A DNA stretch of 64,000 nt from Empedobacter brevis_A (GTDB lineage Bacteria; Bacteroidota; Bacteroidia; Flavobacteriales; Weeksellaceae), in NCBI RefSeq assembly GCF_965118635.1, contig NZ_CBCPHV010000001.1:124001-188000 (forward strand), given 5' to 3'. The notes below the pieces were generated by a model. The model searched no databases. It saw nothing but the letters and a program-made list of their open reading frames with translations, and had not been told where the DNA came from. The translations under genes and the position numbers were made by a program. Of the stretch, positions 28,052 through 36,522 are shown one piece after another. Position 1 is the stretch's first letter, and every line of letters begins with the position of its first letter.

Positions 28052-28651
28052 ATGAACACAAATTTTTTCAATCAGATACAGCAGTTGGACTTTACAGGAG
28101 TATTGCAACTGAACATTTCAAAGGGAGCAGAAACCAAGCTAATCGTATCGGTTATGCTTAACAATGAACAATGCGGGGATAGTGCAAAAAACCTTATTCC
28201 GCCCCTTACATTCAATGCTACCGCACAGGAGTTTGATGAGGGATTTTTTGAACAGATAACCGCACCAGTACAGACCGTTTCGGGTTTGATGGTGGATATG
28301 GAAAAGTTCTTAAAACAAATGGAGGAAGTCAAAAAACAATCGGCAATGGAAAAGGAAAAAGCCGATAAGGAGAAGAAAGAAAAGGAAGCCAGGGACAAGA
28401 AGTATAAAGAAGCTATGGCAAAGGCAGACGAACTGGAAAAAGAGGGCAAATTCCGTGAAGCGTGGATGAAAGTGCCGAACCCTGTCGATTTTCCCGACTA
28501 TGCAGAAGCCATACGCAAACGCAAAACTTCACTATCGGACAAGTTTGCCACACCGAGCCTTTTCGGTACTACGGAAGAAGCACCCGAACCGATACAATCG
28601 GCAGTAGTTACAGACGATTACCCGATTGATGAAGCAGGAGAAGAAGAATAA
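28052..28651 (+). CDS. PRTRC system protein E
   Basis: 199 residues. The N-terminal 90 residues (NFFNQIQQLDFTGVLQLNI, NLIPPLTFNATAQEFDEGFF) followed by a lysine/glutamate-rich helix (about 92-140) and a small C-terminal region match PRTRC protein E. The PRTRC cassette (ParB-related, ThiF-related) is widespread on plasmids and ICEs and of unknown role. Second in order: E, C, F-like, B, ThiF. Confidence 0.7.
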   Translation: MNTNFFNQIQQLDFTGVLQLNISKGAETKLIVSVMLNNEQCGDSAKNLIPPLTFNATAQEFDEGFFEQITAPVQTVSGLMVDMEKFLKQMEEVKKQSAMEKEKADKEKKEKEARDKKYKEAMAKADELEKEGKFREAWMKVPNPVDFPDYAEAIRKRKTSLSDKFATPSLFGTTEEAPEPIQSAVVTDDYPIDEAGEEE

Positions 28652-28677
28652 AAGTATTAACCCTAAAATCAAATGTT

Positions 28678-28896
28678 ATGTTATTAGCAACGCAATTACA
28701 ACGAGTTTTTATATTGAATGATAAGGGGCAGGAAATCAAACTCAACGACCCCGAACCGCAATGGAGTGTACAGGCAGTAATGAATTTTTATTCCAATACA
28801 TACCCCATTCTGACTACCGCAAAAGTATCAGCACCACAAATCAAGGACGATACCGTACAGTACCGCTTTGAAAGTGCAATGGGAACAAAAGGTTAA
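28678..28896 (+). CDS. PRTRC system protein C
   Basis: 72 residues, matching the small PRTRC protein C (RVFILNDKGQEIKLNDPEPQ ... YPILTTAKVSAP ... MGTKG). Role unknown; conserved position between E and the next gene. Confidence 0.7.
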   Translation: MLLATQLQRVFILNDKGQEIKLNDPEPQWSVQAVMNFYSNTYPILTTAKVSAPQIKDDTVQYRFESAMGTKG

Positions 28897-28913
28897 ACTA
28901 AAACAGTAAAACA

Positions 28914-30068
28914 ATGACTTATGCAACGACATACCGTATCGGGAACATTCCAAATGCCCCAAGAACCCAAGCAAAAGCAATTGCACCGTCAGTTGAGCGA
29001 GTTTGCAAACTGGATGCAACGACCGAAAGACGCAAACGAAATCCAAAAGGACAAACAGCAGTCCGTACCAGTAGCCATGTTGCCAATGGTTTTTTAAGGA
29101 CTTCGTTTCTCCCAAGACTGAACGAAACAGAAACCGTACAGGCTTGCAGGGATAATGCTAAAATGGAAAGGGATTTTTATAGTTCCCTTTCTCAATTGGC
29201 AGAGCATTACGGTATCATTCCGAAATCAACGCAATCTTACGGCTACCCCTACAATATCGCATTGGCTTTAAAAGACACCGAAGAACAGCTAAAACTTAAA
29301 ATAACGGATTGGGAAGAAATCAGACTGATACAGGATAGCAAGAAAGTGTTTTTTACAAGCGAGGAAAGATATAATACTGGTGCAACCCTGTATTACATTC
29401 CTGTAATACCCTTATTTCGTTGGTTGAAAGACCCAAAGCGAAAACATACCGCTCAACTGTTTTTGTCAGTTTGCAGTTATTTGTACCACATTGCCGACAT
29501 TCCATACTACAGACAGGAAAGTAGTTACCTGTACTGGATGTATGAAATGCACAAAGATTGGGTAACCGAAGATGATTACGGAGAAGATACAGAAGCCTAC
29601 CTCAGCGAATTTGCACAAGCAGAATGGATTGGCGACCGTATGGAACAGAAAATTTACAACGAAGCTAATTTAAGGCTCTTTAAAGAACGGTTAAACCGTT
29701 TTAAATCGAAAGATAAGATTGATGCTGATTGCTTTAAAGTAGCACAGGAAGCCTATGCCATTTATCAGCAGTACCCTAATACAAACGTATTCCGCAATGC
29801 CCGACCAAATGGCGAAGCCAATGAAGAAGACATGGAAAATATCATTTCAATGGAGAAGTATGTTTCATTCTGTGCAGACGGTACAGGCTGGCTTATGGAT
29901 AATGTGGTAGAATCTGTAAATAGCGAATTACAGGAATACGGACAGATGGAAGAACCCATTATTATCAAACGGTTTGACGGAAGTGATATAACCGCCAATA
30001 CTTTGGATTTTGAAAACCGTTTGCTACCGATGATAAATGAATTGACATACATTTTGAATAATTTTTAA
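28914..30068 (+). CDS. PRTRC system protein F-like, start uncertain
   Basis: Up to 384 residues; the part from Met84 (ATG 29163; MERDFYSSLSQLAEHYGI) onward is well formed, with helical segments (FLSVCSYLYHIADIPYYR, WVTEDDYGEDTEAYL). The first 83 residues are arginine-rich and share this stretch with a second frame at 28921-29097 (58 codons, starting MQRHTVSGTFQM). One of the two is an overlapping small gene or a wrong start. Family assignment is from position in the cassette and length. Confidence 0.5.
   Translation: MTYATTYRIGNIPNAPRTQAKAIAPSVERVCKLDATTERRKRNPKGQTAVRTSSHVANGFLRTSFLPRLNETETVQACRDNAKMERDFYSSLSQLAEHYGIIPKSTQSYGYPYNIALALKDTEEQLKLKITDWEEIRLIQDSKKVFFTSEERYNTGATLYYIPVIPLFRWLKDPKRKHTAQLFLSVCSYLYHIADIPYYRQESSYLYWMYEMHKDWVTEDDYGEDTEAYLSEFAQAEWIGDRMEQKIYNEANLRLFKERLNRFKSKDKIDADCFKVAQEAYAIYQQYPNTNVFRNARPNGEANEEDMENIISMEKYVSFCADGTGWLMDNVVESVNSELQEYGQMEEPIIIKRFDGSDITANTLDFENRLLPMINELTYILNNF
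28921..29097 (+). CDS. possible overlapping 58-residue protein
   Basis: A complete frame (MQRHTVSGTFQM...LPMVF*) in a different phase from the long gene, with an ATG 7 bp inside it and ending at 29097, before ATG 29163 of the long frame. Composition (Gln/Lys-rich helix with aromatic residues) is more protein-like than the long frame's first 83 residues. Unconfirmed. Confidence 0.3.
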   Translation: MQRHTVSGTFQMPQEPKQKQLHRQLSEFANWMQRPKDANEIQKDKQQSVPVAMLPMVF

Positions 30069-30078
30069 AAACAAAGCT

Positions 30079-30792
30079 ATGAACGATATAACACAGGATT
30101 TCGGAACATTGTACTATCCAAAATCGGCATTGGTATTTTATCAGACTACCGGAAAGGGTAACGATACTTATGTAGAGCATTTTGATATGGATAAAAACGG
30201 TATGCCTATTAATGCACACCCTTTGACCGTAAAGGAAGCTAACCAACTGGCTAAGGCTTTGAAGACCGCCAAAGAGGAAAAAGAACCGTTATTGAAACCG
30301 CAGGGAATATTAAGCAATGAGGTTTTATACTTTGAGCCTAATGCAAACAAATTAGTATGGTTTACCAAAGCCACACAAAGGGAAATGTATTTTGTAGAAA
30401 GTCTGGGCATACTTAAAGGCAAAGCCAATGTACCGCCCATGTTGTGGGTAGCAAACCGAAACGGTTTAGCCGTTTTTGCCTTACCAAATAGCAGAAGACC
30501 TACAATAAAAACAAAGCTGTACAATGCTCCTTTTTTTAACGTGTATGAGGACGGCAATGTATGTATGGGTACAGTTGATGTACGCATAAAGAAAACCGCT
30601 TCATTGGAAGAATTTATAAACAAATGGGAAGGTTTTTTCTTTAACAGCTATTTCAGTCATTTAATGCACGGTCATAACCCGATAAATGGAAATTGCGTAA
30701 GCCTTTGGGAAAATTTAATTGCCACAGGTGAAGCCTTTCCAATGGAAGTATTGACAAAAAATAATCTAACCTTAAAAGACATATTGCGATGA
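30079..30792 (+). CDS. PRTRC system protein B
   Basis: 237 residues. Motif set of PRTRC protein B: ALVFYQ, a middle segment LWVANRNGLAVFALPNSRRP, LYNAPFFNVYEDGNVCMGTV and a C-terminal WEGFFFNSYFSHLMHGHNPI. Overlaps the ThiF gene by 4 bp (ATGA). Function unknown. Confidence 0.72.
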   Translation: MNDITQDFGTLYYPKSALVFYQTTGKGNDTYVEHFDMDKNGMPINAHPLTVKEANQLAKALKTAKEEKEPLLKPQGILSNEVLYFEPNANKLVWFTKATQREMYFVESLGILKGKANVPPMLWVANRNGLAVFALPNSRRPTIKTKLYNAPFFNVYEDGNVCMGTVDVRIKKTASLEEFINKWEGFFFNSYFSHLMHGHNPINGNCVSLWENLIATGEAFPMEVLTKNNLTLKDILR

Positions 30793-31598
30793 ACAACGAA
30801 AAAATAACAGTCCATTTTACGGACAATAGTTTGATAAACGCTACCAATCCCATATCCATAAACCTTATCGGTGCAGGTGGCACAGGCTCAAAGGTTTTGA
30901 CCGCCTTAATGGAAATGAACCACAGTTTAATAGCTTTAGGACACGCAGGATTGTCCGTTCGTCTTTGGGATGATGATGTTATCACAGAAGCAAATTTGGG
31001 TAGACAGCGTTTTGCAGAGTGTGAGGTTGGGCTATATAAATCCGTTGCTCTCATCAACCGAGCCAACCGCTTTACAGGTACAAACTGGAAAGCCGAAACG
31101 CAAAGGTTTGAAAAGGATAGTTTCGGAAAAGTTCCCGAAAACGCACTGGCTACAATCTTTATTACCTGTGTAGATAGTGTAAAAGCAAGATTTGGTATTG
31201 CCGAAATATTGAAAGCTTTGGACAACGGAAAGCATTACCACCATAAACCAAAGTATTGGTTGGATTATGGAAACAGCCAACATACTGGACAAGTATTGTT
31301 ATCAACCATAGGAGATATAAAACAACCCAATTCCGACAGATACGAAACCGTTTCTAATCTGCCAATGGTTACAGAAGAATTTGGCGATTTGCTGAAGCAG
31401 TCCGAACAGCAAGACGACACACCAAGTTGCAGTTTAGCTGAAGCATTGGAAAAACAGGATTTGTATATCAATTCGTCATTGGCTCAAATGGGCAGTTCTT
31501 TGTTATGGGGTTTATTTCGTAATGGATTGACGGAATATAGAGGCTTTTTTGTCAATCTGAAAGATTTTCGCTCACAACCAATATTAGTCGCCCGATAG
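30789..31598 (+). CDS. PRTRC system ThiF-family protein
   Basis: 269 residues. An E1/ThiF nucleotide-binding fold begins with INLIGAGGTGSKVL (GxGGxGS, about residue 26), followed by LWDDDVITEANLGRQRF with the adenylate-contacting acidic/arginine residues. ThiF proteins adenylate ubiquitin-like C-termini; here no ubiquitin-like partner ending in GG is encoded next to it, so the substrate is unknown. Last gene of the cassette; a terminator follows. Confidence 0.75.
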   Translation: MNNEKITVHFTDNSLINATNPISINLIGAGGTGSKVLTALMEMNHSLIALGHAGLSVRLWDDDVITEANLGRQRFAECEVGLYKSVALINRANRFTGTNWKAETQRFEKDSFGKVPENALATIFITCVDSVKARFGIAEILKALDNGKHYHHKPKYWLDYGNSQHTGQVLLSTIGDIKQPNSDRYETVSNLPMVTEEFGDLLKQSEQQDDTPSCSLAEALEKQDLYINSSLAQMGSSLLWGLFRNGLTEYRGFFVNLKDFRSQPILVAR

Positions 31599-31611
31599 CC
31601 GAAATCGGGCG

Positions 31612-31654
31612 GCAAAAAGACACTCCCTCCCGAAGGTCGGGGCAGTCTTTTTGC
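31612..31654 (+). terminator. terminator after the PRTRC cassette
   Basis: Stem GCAAAAAGAC (31612-31621) / GTCTTTTTGC (31645-31654) around an internal GC-rich loop, 14 bp after the stop of the ThiF gene. The rest of 31599-31965 is non-coding and contains the inverted repeat at 31783. Confidence 0.6.
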
Positions 31655-31782
31655 ATCTAAGCGGAACAACCACTTTGCCAAAATGTAAGGCTACGAACCG
31701 TCCTCACGTCACATTTCATCAAACAGGTTGCGATCTGTTTTGCAGGGATATTCGTTATCCCTTTTTGTCGTTTATGATATGA

Positions 31783-31819
31783 CTTCTTTTCTTTCCACGC
31801 ATCGACCAAAGAAAAGAAG
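31783..31819. repeat. 12-bp perfect inverted repeat
   Basis: CTTCTTTTCTTT (31783-31794) and AAAGAAAAGAAG (31808-31819) with a 13-nt loop. Purine/pyrimidine asymmetric. Lies between PRTRC and the defence pair; no T tract, so not a classical terminator. Confidence 0.45.
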
Positions 31820-31887
31820 CAAAAGAACGTCGCTTGGTTAGGATAGATTTTTGTTTGCTAGTTGTTTAAACATTGCTTTAATTCAGT

Positions 31888-31895
31888 AAGTTTGT
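31888..31895 (+). promoter_or_regulatory. -7 box of the defence pair
   Basis: TAAGTTTG, a perfect TAnnTTTG, 70 bp upstream of the first ATG (31966). The -33 TTTG at the standard 19 nt is only weakly present. Confidence 0.4.
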
Positions 31896-31965
31896 TATTT
31901 GTAGCAAGATTCGTTATTGAATTTCTATTTGACCAAAAATAAGTAATTATAAATCAGAACCACTA

Positions 31966-32664
31966 ATGAATATTAACCATATTGATAATAAAATACTTAG
32001 TAAACTCCCAATTGGTTCTGAATGCAATATTAACTGCATTCATATAAAAATTGATGATTTTAAGCCTATCATTAAAGAAATAGAAACTAATATTTCTGAT
32101 ACGAGTTGGATAAATAATTTGGATGAAATTTCCAAGAAAGTTTTTAAAGCAAATGCTGAAAAAACTATTAACAAGATAGTTAATGAAATAATTGCAAAAG
32201 TTTCAACTACTGTGAATACGGATATTGGCGAATATATTGTTTCATACTCAGCACAACACGCGTTGGAAGTTAAATTCCTACATAAAAAAATACCTCTAGC
32301 CGAACTATTGAAAGAAAAAATATCTGGTAATCCTGGTTTTGACTTTCACAGCATTAGTTCTGCTAATTATTTAATATTTGGAGAAGCAAAGTTTAGCACA
32401 AATGATACTCCAAGACCTGAAGCATTAGTACAAATAAATAATTTTATTAATGATAGAGATAATGGAGAATTACTTTGGTTACAACCATTTTTAGACGAAA
32501 CTACAAAAAACAACATCATTAATGATGAAAAGGGATATGCCGCGGCATTTTCTTTCAATAGTGCTAGTATTATCACGATATTGAATAATGCTCTTGATTC
32601 TAAACCAATTAAAGAGATAATTAAACACAAAGAATTATATTTAATCGCGGTAGAATTATGTTAA
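31966..32664 (+). CDS. hamA: HamA-like (DUF1837) nuclease, Hachiman-type defence
   Basis: 232 residues. Key block: E89 in DIGEY, then GFDFH (D126) and FGEAKF (E140, K142), the arrangement of a PD-(D/E)xK-like nuclease and of DUF1837 proteins that pair with a helicase in Hachiman antiphage defence. It overlaps the helicase gene by 7 bp, so the two are translated together. In known Hachiman systems HamA is the DNase effector held inactive by HamB. Assignment rests on motif order and gene order, not on a search. Confidence 0.65.
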   Translation: MNINHIDNKILSKLPIGSECNINCIHIKIDDFKPIIKEIETNISDTSWINNLDEISKKVFKANAEKTINKIVNEIIAKVSTTVNTDIGEYIVSYSAQHALEVKFLHKKIPLAELLKEKISGNPGFDFHSISSANYLIFGEAKFSTNDTPRPEALVQINNFINDRDNGELLWLQPFLDETTKNNIINDEKGYAAAFSFNSASIITILNNALDSKPIKEIIKHKELYLIAVELC

Positions 32665-35000
32665 GTAACATTTTATTTCAGCAGAAGGTTGATGAACAAA
32701 CTATTAAAGAAATTCTTTTTGACTTTCATAAATATGGACCTGTCAGCAACAGTCATTTAGAATCTTTATCGTATTTAAAAAAATATATACCAGAAGATTT
32801 TAAAAAATATGAAGGGAAATTAATGTTTCTTATGGGACTGTTTTACAAAACAAGCACACCTAATTCGTTCATCGAAACAATATATAATGTATATGCTGAA
32901 TCAATAATTGAAGAAACAGGGCATAATTTTACACCTGTTCAAGCCGATGCGTATAATTCAATAAAGAAATACACCAATTTTTCGTTTTCTGCTCCAACAA
33001 GTGCAGGGAAATCTTTTCTATTTCAAGAACTGATAAAAGAATCCAAGGGAGATATAATTATTATTTTGCCATCACGAGCATTACTTTCAGAATACTTAAT
33101 AAAAGTTAAAAAATTAGTTTCTAAGGAAACATTAGTACTTCAATTCATTGAAATTGTCAACACTAAGCGCACAAAAAACAGAATTTATATTATTACTCCT
33201 GAACGGGGTGAAGAGATTTTCAGGAATATAGATAATCTAAATTTAGAACTAATATTATTGGACGAGGCTCAGATTTCAGAAGAAGGAATTAGAGGAATGA
33301 AATTTGATTCTTTGGTTAGGAGAATTGATAAAAAGCTAAAAAATGTTAAAAAAATTTTTACTCATCCATTTGTACTCAACCCAGATGCTCAATTCAAAAA
33401 ACATGACATTACAAACAACACAGATTCAGAAACATACAATCAAAAGACTGTCGGAAAAATATACATTGAGCATTTTGATAATGGTTTTAAATACTTTTCG
33501 CCTTTCGACGATAGAATAAAAGGAAGAGGTATAGATAATAATATTGTTAAAGAGATCATTCAAAATAATGGTACAGCTTTAATTTATATATCTAAATCAA
33601 AAATATATGATGGGAGTTTTATTGAAACTTTTGCCGAGTATATTGAATTGTGTCCTGAAATTTCAGATGAAAAAGGTTTATCTTATATCAGTAAACTTGA
33701 AGAGTTTTTGGGAACAAAAGATGACCGAGAAAAAAACTCTGTATTAATTTATTTAATGAAACGAGGAATTGTTATCCATCATGGTTCAATACCGCTTAAA
33801 GCTCGTTTAATAATCGAAGATTTCGTTAATGGACATCATGCAAAAATTTGCTTTTCAACATCAACTTTAATTCAAGGCATTAATATGCCTTTCGATATAG
33901 TCTGGATCAATAATTTCACATTTACTGGAAACGAAGATCAAAAAACTCTTAATCTAAAAAATTTGATTGGTAGAGCTGGACGGACAACAACTGAAAATGA
34001 TTGTTTTGACTTCGGTTACGTAGTGATAGAGAAAAAAAACAAAAAGCTCTTTATAGAAAGGCTAAATAAAGAGTCGAAGTTAACAACTACATCTAATTTA
34101 GATGACACAACAGATCCCAACAATGAAGATTTTATAGATATTGTTGACGCAATTAAAAATGACACCTTTAATGTTGATTTACAGCTTACTGAGAGCCAGA
34201 TTAAACGGATATCAGGTGCAAACCTTGATGACGAAATAGTTTTTATCTTAGATAAATTTCTAAATAAGCAATCACAACCGTTAACTGTAAAGGAATATTA
34301 TAGACTAGAAGATGATCAAAGAAAAAAAATTAAAATATCGTTTGAAAATATATATAAAGCACATCTTAGACGTACTGAGTTATCAAATGGAGAAAAAAAT
34401 GTTCTCAGTACGTCTATTCCAATTTTACTCTGGCAAATTCAAGGTAAATCGTTTGCTGAAATTATTTCATTACGACATGCTTTTTTGTCAGAAAAAGATT
34501 ATAGGAGGGCATTGAGAAGACAATTATTAAAAAAAGAGATAACTTCTAGAGAATTTAGACTATTATTATCAAAGAAAAAAGTTAGGTTTTCTTGCATCGC
34601 AGAACCTTTGCCAAATAAGACCTTTAAACGACCAGTTTCATTATTTCCAAGAGATACCAATATAGTTGATATTGATTTTGACAAGATAATATATGATACC
34701 TATGATTATATAGACAAAGTGTTGTCATTATCCCTTAAAGATCCTTTGTCAAGTGCCTTTATATTATATTTTCAAAAAACTAATGATATTAGAGCACAAG
34801 TTTTAAGCAATTATATAAAATACGGTACTAATAATGAGACTGAAATATGGTTAATTAAATACGGATTTAGTTTTGATGAAATTGAAGAACTTATCGAATA
34901 TGTTGAAAAAATAGATGAAACAGAAATCGTCTTTAAGAAAAATATAGATGAATACACTGAAAATTTTGACAATTTTAAATTAATTGAAAGATATCTATAA
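32658..35000 (+). CDS. hamB: HamB-like superfamily 2 helicase, Hachiman-type defence
   Basis: 780 residues. SF2 motifs in order: Q-like FTPVQADAY (about 91), Walker A SAPTSAGKSF (about 111-120), DEAQ box ILLDEAQIS (about 195), HHGSIPLKAR, CFSTSTLIQGINMP and LIGRAGRTTTEND (about 430-440). Ski2/ASCC3-like rather than SNF2. The C-terminal 300 residues match no domain I recognise. Directly downstream of the HamA-like gene. AT-rich composition unlike the surrounding ICE core marks it as cargo. A terminator follows 6 bp after the stop. Confidence 0.65.
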   Translation: MLSNILFQQKVDEQTIKEILFDFHKYGPVSNSHLESLSYLKKYIPEDFKKYEGKLMFLMGLFYKTSTPNSFIETIYNVYAESIIEETGHNFTPVQADAYNSIKKYTNFSFSAPTSAGKSFLFQELIKESKGDIIIILPSRALLSEYLIKVKKLVSKETLVLQFIEIVNTKRTKNRIYIITPERGEEIFRNIDNLNLELILLDEAQISEEGIRGMKFDSLVRRIDKKLKNVKKIFTHPFVLNPDAQFKKHDITNNTDSETYNQKTVGKIYIEHFDNGFKYFSPFDDRIKGRGIDNNIVKEIIQNNGTALIYISKSKIYDGSFIETFAEYIELCPEISDEKGLSYISKLEEFLGTKDDREKNSVLIYLMKRGIVIHHGSIPLKARLIIEDFVNGHHAKICFSTSTLIQGINMPFDIVWINNFTFTGNEDQKTLNLKNLIGRAGRTTTENDCFDFGYVVIEKKNKKLFIERLNKESKLTTTSNLDDTTDPNNEDFIDIVDAIKNDTFNVDLQLTESQIKRISGANLDDEIVFILDKFLNKQSQPLTVKEYYRLEDDQRKKIKISFENIYKAHLRRTELSNGEKNVLSTSIPILLWQIQGKSFAEIISLRHAFLSEKDYRRALRRQLLKKEITSREFRLLLSKKKVRFSCIAEPLPNKTFKRPVSLFPRDTNIVDIDFDKIIYDTYDYIDKVLSLSLKDPLSSAFILYFQKTNDIRAQVLSNYIKYGTNNETEIWLIKYGFSFDEIEELIEYVEKIDETEIVFKKNIDEYTENFDNFKLIERYL

Positions 35001-35003
35001 ATC

Positions 35004-35396
35004 CTAGCCATTGACAGCCTTGTCAATGGCTTTTTTAAAATTATCTACGTCACTACCAAGAATTAGATAATTTGAAAAACCAATATCCAAAAGAGCCTTG
35101 CCTACTTGCTCATCGTCAATATCACTATGAGCAAGTAGCTTAATCGATGGATATTTTGATCTCAATTTCTGTAGCTGTTCCAGTATATTCTTGTCGTAAA
35201 AATCAATGTCAATAATACAAACCTTTGGTATAGATTTTAAATCAGATAATTGAATTAATCCATCTTTAATACTTTCCGATCTAAACAACACTTCAATTCC
35301 TGAAGCTATGAGTTCGTTGTAAATCAGATCCAAAATTGGGCTTTTGCCATCGATAAAAGCAAGGGTGATTTTTTGTTGTGATGTACCAGTTTCCAT
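35004..35396 (-). CDS. orphan response-regulator receiver domain
   Basis: 130 residues, a single receiver fold: ITLAFIDGKSPILD (early strand, acidic pocket), CIIDIDFYDKN with the probable phospho-acceptor Asp (about residue 73), SDIDDEQVGK. No output or DNA-binding domain, no histidine kinase next door. It may be an output-less signalling partner of the ICE; other Flavobacteriia ICEs carry such a gene beside the tra operon (recollection, unverified). It shares its 3' end with the helicase terminator. Confidence 0.6.
   Translation of the reverse strand: METGTSQQKITLAFIDGKSPILDLIYNELIASGIEVLFRSESIKDGLIQLSDLKSIPKVCIIDIDFYDKNILEQLQKLRSKYPSIKLLAHSDIDDEQVGKALLDIGFSNYLILGSDVDNFKKAIDKAVNG
35006..35036 (+). 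terminator. terminator of the defence pair, overlapping the receiver-gene end
   Basis: Perfect 11-bp stem AGCCATTGACA / TGTCAATGGCT with loop GCCT and TTTTTT. The same bases encode the last codons of the opposite-strand receiver gene. Confidence 0.85.
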
Positions 35397-35642
35397 ATTT
35401 ATTCTCGTATCAAATTAATGGATTGCCTGCACAAAAAAGAAGCGTAGGCAACTACAACTTATCGATACTGAGGCACTGGTATACCCGACAACGAATAAGC
35501 GAGCGCCCACGCCTAGCGTGAGCGTTCCTACTTATTGTCTTGTTGTCTTATTTTACTAAGTAAATATACTAAAGTCGTTTTAATTGATTAGCATACTCTC
35601 TATAATTGTAATCCTTATCAATCATTATCTCTTTTAAAAAAC
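35397..35642. other. non-coding gap with inverted GC-rich stem
   Basis: No gene seen. It includes a short GC-rich imperfect palindrome near 35510-35532 (CGCCCACGCCTAGCGTGAGCG region). Confidence 0.4.
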
Positions 35643-35673
35643 AAAAAATCGGATAACCTTTTAGATATCCGAT
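35643..35673 (-). terminator. terminator after the small membrane protein gene
   Basis: Stem ATCGGATA / TATCCGAT; on the minus strand followed by TTTTTTG. It is 24 bp beyond the stop of the gene at 35697. Confidence 0.7.
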
Positions 35674-35696
35674 TCTCCTAAAAATGTAATTAGAAA

Positions 35697-35960
35697 TTAT
35701 TTTTGATTTGATTGCTCTGTTTTTACTTCCTTTTTCTCCCTCGAATAAACCCACAATGACAATAGCCCAAAGATAATTAATGCATAGGCTAACCATTTGC
35801 CGATCCTTTCAATTAATTTAATGAATACCGAACTTTCGTATGAGGAAAATCCTTCTGCTCCCATAGGACCACGTCTGTAAAACTTTCGACGGTTAAGCCA
35901 ATACCGTAATCCTAAGCCTGCAACCAAGAATATTATTGAAATAACTAACGATGAAACCAT
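35697..35960 (-). CDS. small membrane protein near the tra operon
   Basis: 87 residues with two membrane helices (about residues 3-20 and 55-72) and charged ends. Not a named Tra protein as far as I can tell. Same strand as the tra operon and downstream of its terminator (36021-36059), so separately transcribed. Confidence 0.5.
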   Translation of the reverse strand: MVSSLVISIIFLVAGLGLRYWLNRRKFYRRGPMGAEGFSSYESSVFIKLIERIGKWLAYALIIFGLLSLWVYSREKKEVKTEQSNQK

Positions 35961-36020
35961 ATCCCAATGTATTTAATTCTACCTTTTAAATTTACAAAAA
36001 ATCACCCTCAATCTACATCA

Positions 36021-36059
36021 AAAAAGAAAACCCTGCTTTGTGGCAGGATTTCTTTTTAC
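36021..36059 (-). terminator. terminator of the tra operon
   Basis: On the minus strand AATCCTGCC ACAAA GCAGGGTT with flanking A/T tracts; begins 3 bp after the stop of traQ. Confidence 0.75.
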
Positions 36060-36061
36060 TT

Positions 36062-36511
36062 CTAATCATTACTGTTAAACTGAAAACTTATTTGCTTTTC
36101 ATTCCCGAAGCTATCCGAAATCCACACATCAAAAGACTGCGATACGGATGACGTTGAAGTATAATACAAGCGAAATTGTTCCGATGCCAAAGGATACAAA
36201 TCGTTGGGTAGATATGGTGGTTCATCGTAATACCTCAACGAGCCTTGTCCGTCGAATTGGAAGTAGCGTAGGAAATATTGTGTGTTGCTGTAATTTCCTG
36301 TACGCTGTATGGTAATGCGGATCTCAACGGTATTTCCATTGGCAATCTCTTTAGGAACTGGCATTACATTGACCTCAAAAGGAAAATCGTTCTGTATTTC
36401 GAGTTCGTCATCTTTACTACAAGATACCAAAGAAACCGAAGCTGTCAGGATTGCCAGCATTAAATATAACGGCAGTAATCCTATTCTGAATTTATTAAAT
36501 ATTGCTATCAT
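36062..36511 (-). CDS. traQ: conjugative transposon protein TraQ (DUF3872)
   Basis: 149 residues with a lipoprotein signal (LTASVSLVSC, Cys about 31), then beta-rich periplasmic sequence. Matches DUF3872/TraQ of CTnDOT-like elements. Last gene of the tra operon; the usual toprim gene TraP is absent between traO and traQ. Confidence 0.7.
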   Translation of the reverse strand: MIAIFNKFRIGLLPLYLMLAILTASVSLVSCSKDDELEIQNDFPFEVNVMPVPKEIANGNTVEIRITIQRTGNYSNTQYFLRYFQFDGQGSLRYYDEPPYLPNDLYPLASEQFRLYYTSTSSVSQSFDVWISDSFGNEKQISFQFNSND

Positions 36512-36522
36512 AATTTTACGTA

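Noticed and set aside
35569..35796. 75-residue open frame on the minus strand
   Set aside because: It overlaps the better supported 87-residue membrane protein and its terminator; composition not protein-like.
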